This document shows, one piece after another, positions 11,795 through 22,195 of a stretch of 64,000 nucleotides of DNA; the first letter of the stretch is position 1, and each line of letters begins with the position of its first letter. The notes beneath the pieces were generated by a model, which saw only the letters and a program-made list of their open reading frames with translations, was not told where the DNA came from and searched no databases. A program made the translations under genes and the position numbers. The stretch is from Eucommia ulmoides (lineage: Eukaryota > Streptophyta > Magnoliopsida > Garryales > Eucommiaceae). Where the stretch lies: NCBI GenBank assembly GCA_016647705.1, contig CM028339.1, forward strand, positions 22,917,803-22,981,802. The letters run 5' to 3'.

Positions 11795-12060
11795 ATTGCA
11801 TGTGTGTTACATTGTTTATTGTGTTACATTCAATAACGTCATACATTTTTGTGTTACATTCAACACTGTCATGGGCTTTTTTGTCATACATTCAACATTG
11901 TCATAAGCTTGTTTGTGTTACATTCAACATTGCCATAGGCTTGTTTGTCATTCAGTTTGTCAGGGGTGTGTTACATTCAACATAATCATAGACCATATGT
12001 CGTGTCGTCACCAATAATGTCATATTTTTATGAGTGTTACATTCATCACATATAAAAAAA
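11795..12060 (+). repeat. cluster of GTGTTACATTCAACA motifs between the two MULE genes
   Basis: Six or more imperfect copies of tgtgttacattcaacattgtcataggcttgtttg, with a unit of about 35 bp and no full inverted partner. It is related to the palindromic units but arranged as a simple tandem array. Confidence 0.7.
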
Positions 12061-13317
12061 GGGACAGCAAAAAGTGTGTATGACAGTATATGCATATATA
12101 TACAACGGATTATGTACAACATGTAACATCAAAAAATAGTTTTCCAACATTCAACGAATAGGAGGGGGCAATTACAGTACTTTTTGCACATGTTAGCAAA
12201 ATTAATCAAAAGCTAAATCAAAACAATACCCCCAAGCACCAAACAATGTACAAAAAAAAAAGCCAAAAAATATTGTTGCAATCCAGCATTGTCCTTTTTC
12301 AGTTAAGTTTGGAGGGGTGGAGGAATTCATTTATTTGGGTTCATTCGTTGTTCAAGTGTGATGTGAATCAAGTGTCCATCTACTTGGTGAATCATTTAAG
12401 AAATCATGAATGATAGCAGCCCGTTCTTTGCGAAACCCGTGCAAGCCCATATTGATAAGGATCTTCTCATTTCTAAAGGTCTACTTTATTACATGGATGA
12501 TGCATACTCCACAATCAATCATGTACATTCAACATCACCAACATTCAACAACTGATCTTTAATGGAGGATTTATGACTTAAATTATTAAGATTTATACGT
12601 GGTACTTACTCTGATGAACCTTGATTTGGTATGTCACCAACATTCAACACCCGATCTTCCAAAGGATTAGCCCAATCATGCTCCAAAAACATTTCGGTGA
12701 GTAGTTGGTCTATGTATGCGATCTGTAGGGGGACAATACCATCAATTATTGTCGGTTATAATAGTAACAAAAACAATATTTTATGAAAATACAAGCTTAC
12801 AAAGTTTTTTTGCATATTGGAAAAAATGGTCAATTGTGCCTCTTCGTTTCAGATTAACAGAATTATAATGACACCATTTTGACTCTTCTTTATCGCACAC
12901 AACCAAGGTCCAATGGCCACTTGTTGGAGTACGCCCGGCAGTGTTATGGGAAAATGGACATACCAGCATATAGATGTGAAGGTACGGATTATCTCAGGGT
13001 TCACAAAAATTTTAAGCGTGAGTTCATCTCGTTGAACAATCCATGTCTGTAGACAACAATTTTAATGTATATCAAAATAACTTTTGTTAGATGTATAACA
13101 GTTAAATGGGTAAGAAGCAAATGTACTCACCCAACATGTACTATTTATAAAAAATGATTAATCAGGAAGAATGTCGCCAAACTTTTTAAAATCACTTGCC
13201 ATCTTCGTCTTTTCAAGCCACATGAGCTCCATAACACCATTGATGACCTGATTGGATAAGCATCAATACGTTTAGAATATCCATCGGAATGTGTAAGGTA
13301 CAATGTAATGCCAGTAC

Positions 13318-13692
13318 ATGTTACATTCAACATCCACAGGTGTTGAATGTAACATCATATAAATTTTACTCGTGCATACATAATACAAGAGAACACTTGA
13401 TGTTAGATTCAACATCCACGGGTGTTGAATATATCATCATATGGTTTACTCATGCATACATAAAACAAGATAAACACTTGATGTTACATTCAACATCCAC
13501 AGGTGTTGAATGTAACATCATATGGATTTTACTCATGCATATACAAAACAAGACAACAATTGATGTTACATTCAACATCCACAGGTGTTGAATGTAACAT
13601 CATATGGATTTTACTCGTGCATACATAAAACAAGAGAATAATTGATATTACATTCAATATCCATAGGTGTTTAATGTAACATCATATGGATT
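13318..13692. repeat. five-unit palindromic repeat array (about 75-85 bp period)
   Basis: Five units, each an inverted repeat with arms GATGTTACATTCAACATCC and GGTGTTGAATGTAACATC around a 2-4 base loop, separated by spacers like atggattttactcgtgcata. The best units have nearly perfect 19-bp arms. The array lies in an intron or gap of the Ulp1-like gene. Confidence 0.9.
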
Positions 13693-14039
13693 TTACTAGG
13701 TCAAGCAAAAACTTGGTAGCATGGGAAAAACACGCCGCTACTTACACTCGCAAGTATACGAGGTCTAAGTTTTAGTATAGTGTGATCGTTAAGATCAGGT
13801 TATCGTATTCACAGGGATTGTTTTCGTTACTATCGAATACCGCGTTTGTCGTGACCTAATTTTATCTAGGCGAAAAATAAATGTATTTAATTAATTAAAC
13901 TAATACTAATATATCCTAAATTAACTACACTAATATGTTAATATGTTTTAGGGTGAAGAATTGTATAGGGATTAACGTGTTTACAAATACGTGTTCGATT
14001 CCGATTTACTCGCGTTTACGTTGTTCGACCTATTTGACA

Positions 14040-14430
14040 ACCTCGGTACGTAAACTCCGCCGCCACCTCTTCCGAGTGTAAAACGGGAGAATACATGACT
14101 TCAAGTCAACGGAGAAGTCCCCCTCAACGTCTTAACGACCCTAGGTCACGTGAGTCGAGAGCGTCATTGATTGCACACAATCCAACTCCCTCCCGAGTTA
14201 TTGGATCGTCGCGTTGTATTTACCCTATCAACAATCTCCGTTCAAAAACTCCCTCGCCACCTCTTCCAAGTGTAAGACGAGGAATATAACGCAACTTCAA
14301 GCCAATGAAGAGGTCCCCCTCAACGTCTTAACGACCCGAGATAGCGTGTGTCTTGCCCAACGTCATCGATTGTCCACGATTCAAACCCCAACCGGGTTAT
14401 AGAATCGTGGCGTTTGTTTACCGTAATCTG
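14040..14430. repeat. about 190-bp direct duplication inside the solo-LTR-like element
   Basis: Both copies contain a stretch like gtccccctcaacgtcttaac followed by gacc..ag...gcg, a cgtcattgattg/cgtcatcgattg block, and tcgtcgcgttgtattta / tcgtggcgtttgtttac. They are about 190 bp apart and moderately diverged. Confidence 0.75.
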
Positions 14431-14937
14431 AATCCAGGGTTTTGTCAAAATCTCGTATTCTCCATTTATCAATCCAAGCATAATAAACAAACAATACGAT
14501 AAATACAATCAAACTACGAAGAACAATCACAAACGAAACACCGAAATCATCCAAATAACATATTTATAAATTATATGTTAATCTCTACTATAATCCATAT
14601 TTAACTCGGGGTCATAACCGCATATACAAGAAAATAACGAGCTAAATATGCTCACATGCTCCTAAGATAAAAAAAAATAAGGAAAACCGATCGAAGAACT
14701 TAGACTCGTCCGATGATAAACCGTTAAGAACGCTCAACGATCGATTCGCCGTCTTCTCCACTTTGGGATGTGAGCTCCACACCTAAAATCCCTAACCCTA
14801 GGCTTAAGTATAACCTAAAGGGATAAAAAAATGCAAGAGAGATGAGAGAGATTCCGCCAAAGGGGGAGGAGAGGGGATATTTATAGCAAAAATATCCTAA
14901 AAATATCTAAAAATATCTCAAGACTGTGCAGGGCAAA

Positions 14938-15225
14938 TCCGCCCAGGCGGTAGAAATTGCGCTTAGGCGGAATTAGGTCGGTTAAGTCTGATCGCCTGGG
15001 CGGTGAAGTAGGCGGTGGAATGGAGAACATTCTGTTGGATTTTTGCCTAGGCGGTAGAAATTTCGCCTAGGCGAGAGGCTGTCAGTAGCCATTCTTCGTC
15101 CTCTGCTGGATGTTTGCCGAAGCGGTAGAATTTTCGCTCAGGCAATCGTCCGTCAGTAACATTTTGCTCTTCTCTGCATCTTCACCGCTTAAGCGGTGGT
15201 CTGGACGCTTAAGCGGTGAGCCTGT
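14938..15225. repeat. cluster of CGCCTAGGCGG-type palindromic motifs
   Basis: At least six imperfect copies of gcctaggcggtagaaatttc, with variants gcccaggcggtagaaattgc, gccgaagcggtagaattttc and gcttaagcggtgg. Each centre is a short palindrome (CGCCTAGGCG, CCGCTTAAGCGG). Confidence 0.8.
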
Positions 15226-15459
15226 TTCGTCTTTTAGCCTCCGAGCTTGTTTATCCACCTTAACTTCGAACCGCTTTGGTTCGATCTTATCGTTTTAGCT
15301 CCAGTTTCCTATCTTTTTGACCCACACACCTGAGTTATACAAAAAGTATGAAAACTAATTAAAACATAATAAAAATAACTATAAACATATTCGAAAACTA
15401 ACCAATTCGGATTGGAAATAGATAAGTTTTTCACACCTATCAGTCAAGGAACAATTGAT

Positions 15460-18400
15460 GTTACATTCAATCAATGTTACACTTCAATAACACATACAAA
15501 GAACACTATACAATTTAACTCACAATGTTTGTCAGTTGTTTTTTCCATAATTGTCCAATAATGTCAATAGCGGAGACCTATGCAAACGTCCATTCTCTAC
15601 CCCAAATGAACATACTAATTGTATAATGAGAAGAAAACATTTTCAATGGATCGGCACGTAACAACCGACACATAAATGAAGACAAAACGTAATAAAAATG
15701 GGAGAATGAGACTTACGTGGACCCCTCTATCAACATAAAAGCTATAAGAGTTTCCAGTCGTCTTCGATTAACATCATAGCCACAACGCTATCTCGGGGAG
15801 GTAGCATGCGTGGCTTATCTAAATTAGTAATGGTTTTGTTGGATTCTCCTTGACACACGACAGTCTCCTTTGACTGATTGGTCCTCACAACCTTTTCCTT
15901 CTCAGAAGCTTTTATAAGTCTCCTCGTTCGTTTCACGAGAACTTTATATTCATAGACCGACCCCTCACCAATTTTCTGTGTCCTCACACAACTTTTAACA
16001 TTTTTCACTTGTGATGTGGGGGTTGTCGTCTGTGTCTTTTAACATGTACTTCATCATGTAACCAGTTTCTCAGACGGATTTTAGACATTGGAACACTGGT
16101 TCATGCTCACGTTTGGCAATCTCATGCGCTTGTTGAACAATAATAGAATCGCGCTCTTTTAGTGCCGTATTATAAAACTTCACAATCTCCACAACCTGTT
16201 CTTTGAATTCATGCTCTTTCCGAATCGACTGCGTAATATAATGCACAATAGCATCTTCTAGATGTTCTTGGAGTATTGTTTTTTTGGTAATATGCTTTTC
16301 CACTTGCGTAACAACATGCACCTCTATTTCAACCAGCGAATCGGTCAATTGGGTGCACTCAGTCTTTAAATTTTCAATCTCTTCCTTCAAATTTTATATT
16401 CTTTTTCTATATTTCCTTCTCAACTCATTGTGCTCCACCTTCAAACGTTCCCAGTCACCAACAAGTTTTTTATTTCTTTCAACAAGTTGAGACAAGTTTT
16501 GGGACCCCCTCTCCCACCAAACTCAGTAACGTCTGTAGTAAACTCTTGCAAAATCTTGAGATCAAAATATGGGAATTCCGACGAATCGACCTTCTTTTTG
16601 CCTTTATGCACGTCATGCCAACCAGACGATTCTTCAGTATCACCATGAATTGGAAGCACAACACCCATTTGTATTTCAACAATAGTTTCCTTGATTTCAG
16701 CCTCCTTAACCTCGACAATAGTTCAGAGGTGTTACATTCAACAATGTACATTATGACGATATATACACAAATATATAACATAGAACATGCTACATATAAC
16801 ATGTATACCTAATTATGAGACAGACAGGACAATTGAAAACCAAATGTAACTTCCATAAGTTGCATTATGTCTCATTTTTCCTAGCGTGGAATAAAATACT
16901 CCCACCCTGCGACTTTGGTAAGTAGATATGTGTGCTCGCATAACCAAAACTGAATGAAAAATGCACGACATCACTAAAATTGAAACAAAACATAAAAAAA
17001 ATATGATGTATACTGGAGAACGATGTATAAAACAGAGAATCACATAACCTACAATGCGATTACATATCCAATAATAGTTTCCGGTCTGCGGTAGGCGGAG
17101 TCTATCGATGACATCAAGGTTGAATGAATTCCTTCTGCCTAGTTATAAGTCGCCATGGTCCTTAAATCCTCAACAAGCATAATATCGGATACACCGGTGG
17201 CTTGCCCCTTGTTTGTAAAAAAAAAAACAAGTTATCAGATGCAAGCATAGCAAAAGAACCACATCTTGCACATCATTAATGTTATCACTGGGCAAAGCTT
17301 TTTGAATTTTGAACTTTATCTCAACAATACTCAACTTGTTTTTAATCAAGCCCTTTCTTGATAAGAATCTAGAACCTAATTTTTTCACATAACGACCCGA
17401 AAGTTGTTCTTTCCCCAGTAGTAATCTGAATATCAACTGGACATCGTTACTCGTAAATCTAACTAGTTTTGATCCAATCTTAAACGCCTTTTGATGTGGT
17501 TGATACGAGCGAATGATATTCGCGATAAGAGAGTCTATTTTATAGAATGAACTAATATCACTCTCCTACCGTCGGAGCGCATTTATAGTGTTTCAAAATG
17601 GAGTTGTTTGTAGAACTGCAAGGTGTGCGAGTTGAAGATGAAGAGACTTGATTAGCGAATGAAATTACAACAGATTTGAACGGTATTTAATTGGTTGCTC
17701 AGCGTTCTCCGGCTGTGAAACTACCAAAAAGAAATGCAATGCAGTCAATTTTAAAGGTATATACTACACAATAATAGATAATTTGGTATGAACATCAATC
17801 AGCAGTTAATGGAAGAAGGAAAATTGCGTACCACTAACATCTTCAGGTTCACTCGTTGTCGTTGTGTGTTGTGTAGCAGGAATAAAAGGGACATCATCTG
17901 AACAATCATTACGACGTTACATTTTTAAAAAACAATAACGATGTTACATATAATATGAATGTTACCTTCAACATAACAACACTTTCAACATATAACACAA
18001 AAATAACCACCTATAACACGAATATAACCACAAATAATGGTGTTACATATAACACGAATATAACAACATATAACAAATATAATGACGAATAATGGTGTTA
18101 CATATAGCACATATATGACCACATATATCACAAATGTTACATATAACAATAAGGTTACATTCAACATCGTTTTGAAAACAAGCAGAAGCGATATATGTCA
18201 TATTAATTTAAGATGTTATATTCAACATCTTGTGCATGTTCTTCTCTAACAAAAAATTAGCAGCGAAACAAATATACGAAACTCTATTAACAATCCATAT
18301 AAAATTACAAACAAGATAAGGCAAAAATATGACAATACAACACGCAAAACAGTACAATAGATGATTACGAACATGCTACAACATAACAAATCTACTTTCT

Positions 18401-19040
18401 TGAATTTTTTAACCATTGTTTTCGTATGCATGTGAAGAATAACAGAGTCTCATATGGATAATATTCGAAAATTAGGCATCGTGCATCGAACATACATCGT
18501 TGAGCCATATCAAAGATAAGAAAGAAAACACACTACCTGTATCGGACATATTTACCGAATCATCAGCCGTGTTAGGATTCTTAGTTACCATTTTTCTTCT
18601 TGTCATCGCCATTTTGTCACCAATTCGAGGAAGAGAAAAATGAGAGAGAGCGGAGCAGAAAGGTGTTTTTGGGTTGCGTATGCGAGAAGATGAAAAGTTT
18701 TGAAAATGAATCGATGAGCATGAGGGCACGTTTCCCCCCCCCCCCCCCCGAAAAAAAAGGTCATGTCCTCGGTGCAGTATATCTGAAAAGGTGCAAAATG
18801 GCGGTTTGGGAGAAAAAATCGTGTAAATCGCGGGTCAGGTGTGGAATATAAGCTGTGTTACATTCAACACATTAATAGACACAAAATAACAATTTTAGGG
18901 GGAATATTCTGGTGCATCACGGAACAGGCTTGGAAAATAAAAAGATGTTATATTCAACGTGTTAAGAAATACAAATTGTCATCCATGTTATATATAACAA
19001 CCACAGAGTTTAATGTTATATATAACATGAACGTAGGTTA
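15460..19040. repeat. dispersed TGTTACATTCAACA motifs through introns of the Ulp1-like gene and its 5' flank
   Basis: Further single copies or half-palindromes occur near 15460-15480, 16730-16745, 17915-18240 (an array of rttacatataacac units) and 18850-19030. They thin out beyond about 19040, just past the 5' end of the Ulp1-like gene, which suggests the repeat belongs to the MULE. Confidence 0.65.
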
Positions 19041-19600
19041 TAAAATAGCAGCTCAAAAAATGACATTGATATTTCATTTTGAAGATTAGAATTTATAGAA
19101 CATTTTTTTAAAATCAAAACACGGATTTCATTAACGTTTGGCATGAATTTGATCAAGTTATGTTTCTTAGTTTTTGTTGCGGCGCTGTGAATGTTTTCCA
19201 CTATTACAAGGTTCAGTTTAGCAGAAGAATGAGCCACCTAATTAATGAAGGGTAAAATCGTCCAAGAATGGCAAAAGTCATAATCGGTGCATTGTAAAAC
19301 TGATGGACTCATTCAGTAATTTTTGCCGCATTTTGGGAGTGGCAGGTGCGCGCCCCTATATTAATTTGATTAAACAAGAAAAATACAATTGTTCTATTTT
19401 AGTAACTTTTAAAATATATTTTATTCGAATTAGAAAATAACGAGAATTAAAATGGCAAGTTAATTGATATAAATGTTTTTCTTACAGCCAAAACTATAAC
19501 AATTGATGAGTTTAACAATTCAAAATATTACTCAATTTACGAATTTAAACCTTTTCAATATTGTAAAATGAAATTTACAAAATGCACCTCCTTATATGCT
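18651..19600. other. flank of the MULE, no gene seen
   Basis: It contains a poly-C run of about 15 (18735-18750) followed by a short A-run, then AT-rich sequence. No coding region, RNA gene or element end could be supported. Confidence 0.5.
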
Positions 19601-19637
19601 GTTGAGATGGTCGAGTTGGTCTAAGGCGCCAAATTAA

Positions 19638-20269
19638 GGTAGCGATTGGTAACCGTTTTTATTTCCATTCCAGCAGTGGAAAGGGAATGAGAATGGGAAT
19701 GGGATGGGATGAGAATTTTGTTTTCTTCTTGGGAGTAGAATCGCATTTGGTAATAATAATTTTATTTATTTATTTATTTATTTTTTGGGAAGAGAATTAT
19801 GTTTGGTAACAATTTTATCCTAAAATCTTTTTTTTTTTTTTTTTTTTCTTTTCTGTTTTGGCCTGACGGCGGTGGCTCCGGCACCGGCGACGGCAGGACG
19901 GCCGTGTCTCCGGTGCCGGCTACCGCTGGACGGCAATGCCAGCGCCGGCGACGGCCGGAACGCAATGGCGCCGGCGACAGCGGTGACGGGTGGGTGACAG
20001 TGGCCGGAAAGTTTCCGACCGGGTGACCGGCGGCAGCGAACGGTGGTCGGCCGGCGGATAAACAGTGACCATGTGTTTTGGGAATGGAATGGGAATAATG
20101 AGAAACAATTTTTTTTTGTTTCTCATTTCTTAAGAAAAAAGTGGGCACAATTCTCAAATGAAAATAAAATAGAAACAGAAACAAAAATTACCAAACGTTA
20201 TTCCCAAACAGAATTCTCAAAAATCTGGGAATAAGATGAGAATTTCTAAAATGGAAACGGTTACGGGCC
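19638..20269. mobile_element. PIF/Harbinger-like MITE (TSD TAA) in the tRNA
   Basis: The 632-bp insert is flanked by TAA (19635-19637 and 20270-20272). The ends read GGTAGCGATTGGTAACCGTT and, on the reverse strand of the right end, GGCCCGTAACCGTTTCC, sharing GTAACCGTTT; with a TAA target this fits PIF/Harbinger-type elements. Inside are direct sub-repeats ttggtaac...gagaat and a strongly GC-rich island (19860-20060) of ccggcgacggc-type repeats. No transposase is present. Confidence 0.75.
19860..20060. repeat. GC-rich CGG-repeat island inside the MITE
   Basis: About 200 bp of imperfect ggcaccggcgacggc / gccggcgacggc units in an otherwise AT-rich element. It reads open in several frames through composition alone. 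It might be captured host sequence or an expanded simple repeat. Confidence 0.7.
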
Positions 20270-20366
20270 TAAGGTTATGGTCCGAAAGGGTTTGGATTTA
20301 AATCTCACTCTCAACACTCTTCGATTGGTTTTGGTTCTTTGATGTTTGAGATTTATTTTCCAATTG

Positions 20367-20489
20367 TTTGCTATTTATCTCATTGAGATAATTTTTTTAT
20401 TAGTTTTAAATCGAGACACCCACTCATCCTGATAAATATTAAGGATATTTTTTGTTATTTAACTTTTCAATTTGATATCTTAAGACGGG

Positions 20490-20541
<52 letters not shown>

Positions 20542-21030
20542 ACACTCTTATTTTAAAAAATAAAATATAAAAAATATTTTTAAATTATTCTTTTACCATT
20601 TTTTTTATAAAAAAAAAATTATCTTATTTTTTGAGATTTTTATTGTTTAGACCATATTTCATACTCTCTTTCTTTAATAATTTTTTTTAACAAAAAAGTT
20701 ATTATTTATCTGATTGAGATATTTTTTTTATTAGTTTTAAATTGAGACACCCACTCATCCTGATAAATATTAAAGATATTTTTTGTTATTTAACTTTCCA
20801 ATTTGATAACTTAAGCCGAGTAATTTTATATGCACATCTATATTTTTTTATATATACGTACGCTCTTATTTTAAAAAATAGAATACATAAGAAAATATTT
20901 TTAAATTATTCTTTTGCCATTTTTTTTAAAATCTTTTATCTTATTTTTTTGAAATTTTTATTGTTGAGACCATATCTTATACTCTCTCTCCTCAATAAAC
21001 TTTTTTAACAAAAAAATTATTATTTAATCT
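20367..21030 (+). repeat. tandem duplication, period about 332 bp
   Basis: Two copies (about 20367-20698 and 20699-21030). Each begins near tttatct.attgagat and runs through ttagttttaaatygagacac, ccactcatcctgataaatat, an AT-dinucleotide region and a final ccata.tt.atactctct block. Copy one has an expanded (TA)n(TG)n run at about 20492-20541. A weaker match to the unit start follows the tRNA-Leu at 50338. Confidence 0.85.
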
Positions 21031-21106
21031 CTCTTAGTATTTTTTAATATTTAATCCTTTGATAGTTAAAAATAATAACGAATAGACAATTATATCCCTA
21101 TAAGAT

Positions 21107-21960
21107 TGGTACACACCTCGAATATGGTCCGATCGGGTGACAGGTGGCTTTTTGCTGAGGTGGAGTCAGCGGCTGAAAATTCCTCACGTAAGCTATTCTG
21201 GGTCCTAGGAGGACGACCTGTTATGCCCAGAGTCTTGCTCCTCGAGGAGTGGTACTTACAGAAAGCTTAGACCGGGATTTATCTCGGCGAAACTCTTCCG
21301 ATGTGAGAATAAGAGCTCAGAGAGAAGAAGTACAGAAATACGTCAAGTAAATAAATGAACTCAAAGCATTCGTGTGTAAAATAAAGCGTACGTCGAGCTT
21401 GTATATCCCTTGATATATATAGGCGTCGAAGATGACTAATCGGGCCTAAACACGGTTAATTAGGTAAAATCATGTGTTTAGCCGATAATCTGGGGCGTTT
21501 AGGAGATAACTGTTGGGTTTGGGCTCTTGGGCCCATTTGGCGAAGTCTGCGGGCCTCTGACAGGCCTATGGTATTCAACTGGTGGAGGAGAGTGGAGATT
21601 CATAGAGTCCTAAATGAGAAGCGAGCTGGAACGGGGAGCCGGTTGAGGTGAACGACTGAGTTCCTAAAGTTGACCGTCTAGGGCACGGCGCAGAGCTTAG
21701 GGTGGCACATCCTTGTAGGGCGCCTTGCTCCTCCCTAGGTGCAAAGAAGATTCCAGGGAGGAACCGTGGTCGGCGCATATTCCAGCATGGCGCTGTGGAT
21801 TTCAGAAAAGGGTTCATTTCACTACAGGGATGAATATGTGGCAGGGTCCCAAGTGCTGACTCAGCGTTACCCAAAAATACCCTCATCAACTCTCTATCCC
21901 TAGTGTGCACCAGCAAAGTATCTTTTCCTTCCTATCTTTCTCTTGCACCAGCATTTCCAA
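21107..21960 (-). mobile_element. Gypsy-type LTR fragment (antisense)
   Basis: Read on the minus strand, a TATA-like TATATATA (about 21413-21420) is followed by a leader with ...TTACTTGACG... and CACATCGGAAGAGTTTCGCC, an arrangement typical of R-U5 regions of plant Ty3/gypsy LTRs. The LTR appears to end in ...GTGTACCA at 21107. The other end and a target-site duplication were not found. A 113-codon frame inside (21575-21916, -) resembles nothing I recognise and is probably U3 sequence. Confidence 0.5.
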
Positions 21961-21979
21961 ATCTAGCAAAACATGGTTG

Positions 21980-22195
21980 GGCAATGGCCACTGTAATGGT
22001 GAACTCACAACAGTTGCTATAATGAACTCATGATGGCGACCACAAGTACCTGCGACTTGATTGCGAACGGACGAACAACGATGATTACGGTGAACTCACG
22101 GCGGTGGCTATGGTGATTGTTGTATTGAACTCATGATAGCTAGCACGAGCACGAGCACCAGCGGCTCGATTACAGGCGGACGAACGACGGTGACT
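21980..22195 (+). repeat. about 105-bp diverged direct duplication
   Basis: The two copies (about 21985-22085 and 22086-22190) share ggtgaactcac, ttgaactcatgat, ccagcg.ctcgatt and ggcggacgaacga blocks. No gene is evident. Confidence 0.65.

Larger units (their letters stand above)
13706..15442 (-). mobile_element. 1.74-kb solo-LTR-like insertion inside the MULE
   Basis: The segment is flanked by GTCAAG at 13700-13705 and 15443-15448, and joining its flanks restores the MULE repeat order. On the minus strand it starts TGATAGGTGTGAAAAACTTA and ends near ACTTGCGAGTGTAAGTAGCG...CCAAGTTTTTG, a layout I associate with LTRs of plant Gypsy elements. No internal domain, PBS or second LTR is present. 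It contains a direct duplication of about 190 bp (about 14040-14230 and 14235-14425) and a cluster of GCCTAGGCGG-type palindromes (14938-15225). It could be a solo LTR or another non-autonomous element. Confidence 0.6.
12352..18612 (-). pseudogene. Ulp1/C48 protease-like gene of the Kaonashi MULE (broken)
   Basis: Read on the minus strand. A start codon at 18612 opens a first exon (MAMTRRKMVTKNPN...) with a donor at 18537. A short exon at about 17900-17832 (DDVPFIPATQHTTTTSEPED) continues it. The plant-transposon N-terminal domain follows at about 17490-17190 (FRLLLGKEQLSGRYVKKLGS, DVVLLLCLHLITCFFF), then a coiled-coil stretch at 16390-16070 and a basic segment at 16008-15742. The C48 domain is split: VINGVMELMWLEKTKMASD (about 13240-13180), SGHWTLVVCDKEESKWCHYN (about 12921-12862) with the catalytic His, and IDCGVCIIHVIK (about 12519-12484) with the catalytic Cys. 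Asn stands where the acidic triad residue often is. The frame ends at TGA (12352-12354). Several in-frame stops and the solo-LTR-like insertion break it. In the family this cysteine-protease domain resembles SUMO proteases; its role for the transposon is unknown. Confidence 0.75.
8980..18650. mobile_element. decayed Kaonashi-type MULE (transposase plus Ulp1-like gene)
   Basis: Between the LTR cluster and about 18.65 kb lie two convergent broken genes typical of Kaonashi-type Mutator-like elements: a MuDR-like transposase on + (about 9.05-11.62 kb) and a Ulp1/C48 protease gene on - (12352-18612). Introns and spacers carry many copies of a palindromic repeat built on TGTTACATTCAACA. I could not find terminal inverted repeats or a target-site duplication, and many such elements lack long TIRs, so the ends given are approximate. 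A 1737-bp insertion at 13706-15442 interrupts it. Confidence 0.75.
19601..20316 (+). pseudogene. tRNA-Leu(AAG) sequence split by a MITE in the anticodon loop
   Basis: The 5' part, 19601-19637, starts GTTGAGATGGTCGAGTTGG and continues through the D arm to the anticodon loop. The 3' part, 20270-20316, has the rest of the anticodon arm, the variable arm (GGTCCGAAAGG), the T arm and TCTCAAC plus discriminator A. The parts are joined by TAA present on both sides of the insert, so excision of the insert and one TAA gives a cloverleaf with anticodon AAG and acceptor arms GTTGAGA/TCTCAAC. The anticodon stem (CCAAA against TATGG) has one mismatch, so the copy may already have been weak. As it stands it cannot make tRNA without removal of 632 bp. 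Confidence 0.8.

Noticed and set aside
13318-13692. CRISPR-like array of palindromic repeats
   Set aside because: This is a plant nuclear genome; the spacers are themselves repeated and no cas genes exist. It is a transposon-borne hairpin repeat.
19774-20184. 136-codon antisense frame in the tRNA-splitting MITE
   Set aside because: It is carried by the GC-rich simple repeat; all nearby frames are open there for the same reason.
21575-21916. 113-codon antisense frame
   Set aside because: It lies in the presumed U3 of an LTR fragment and resembles no known protein.
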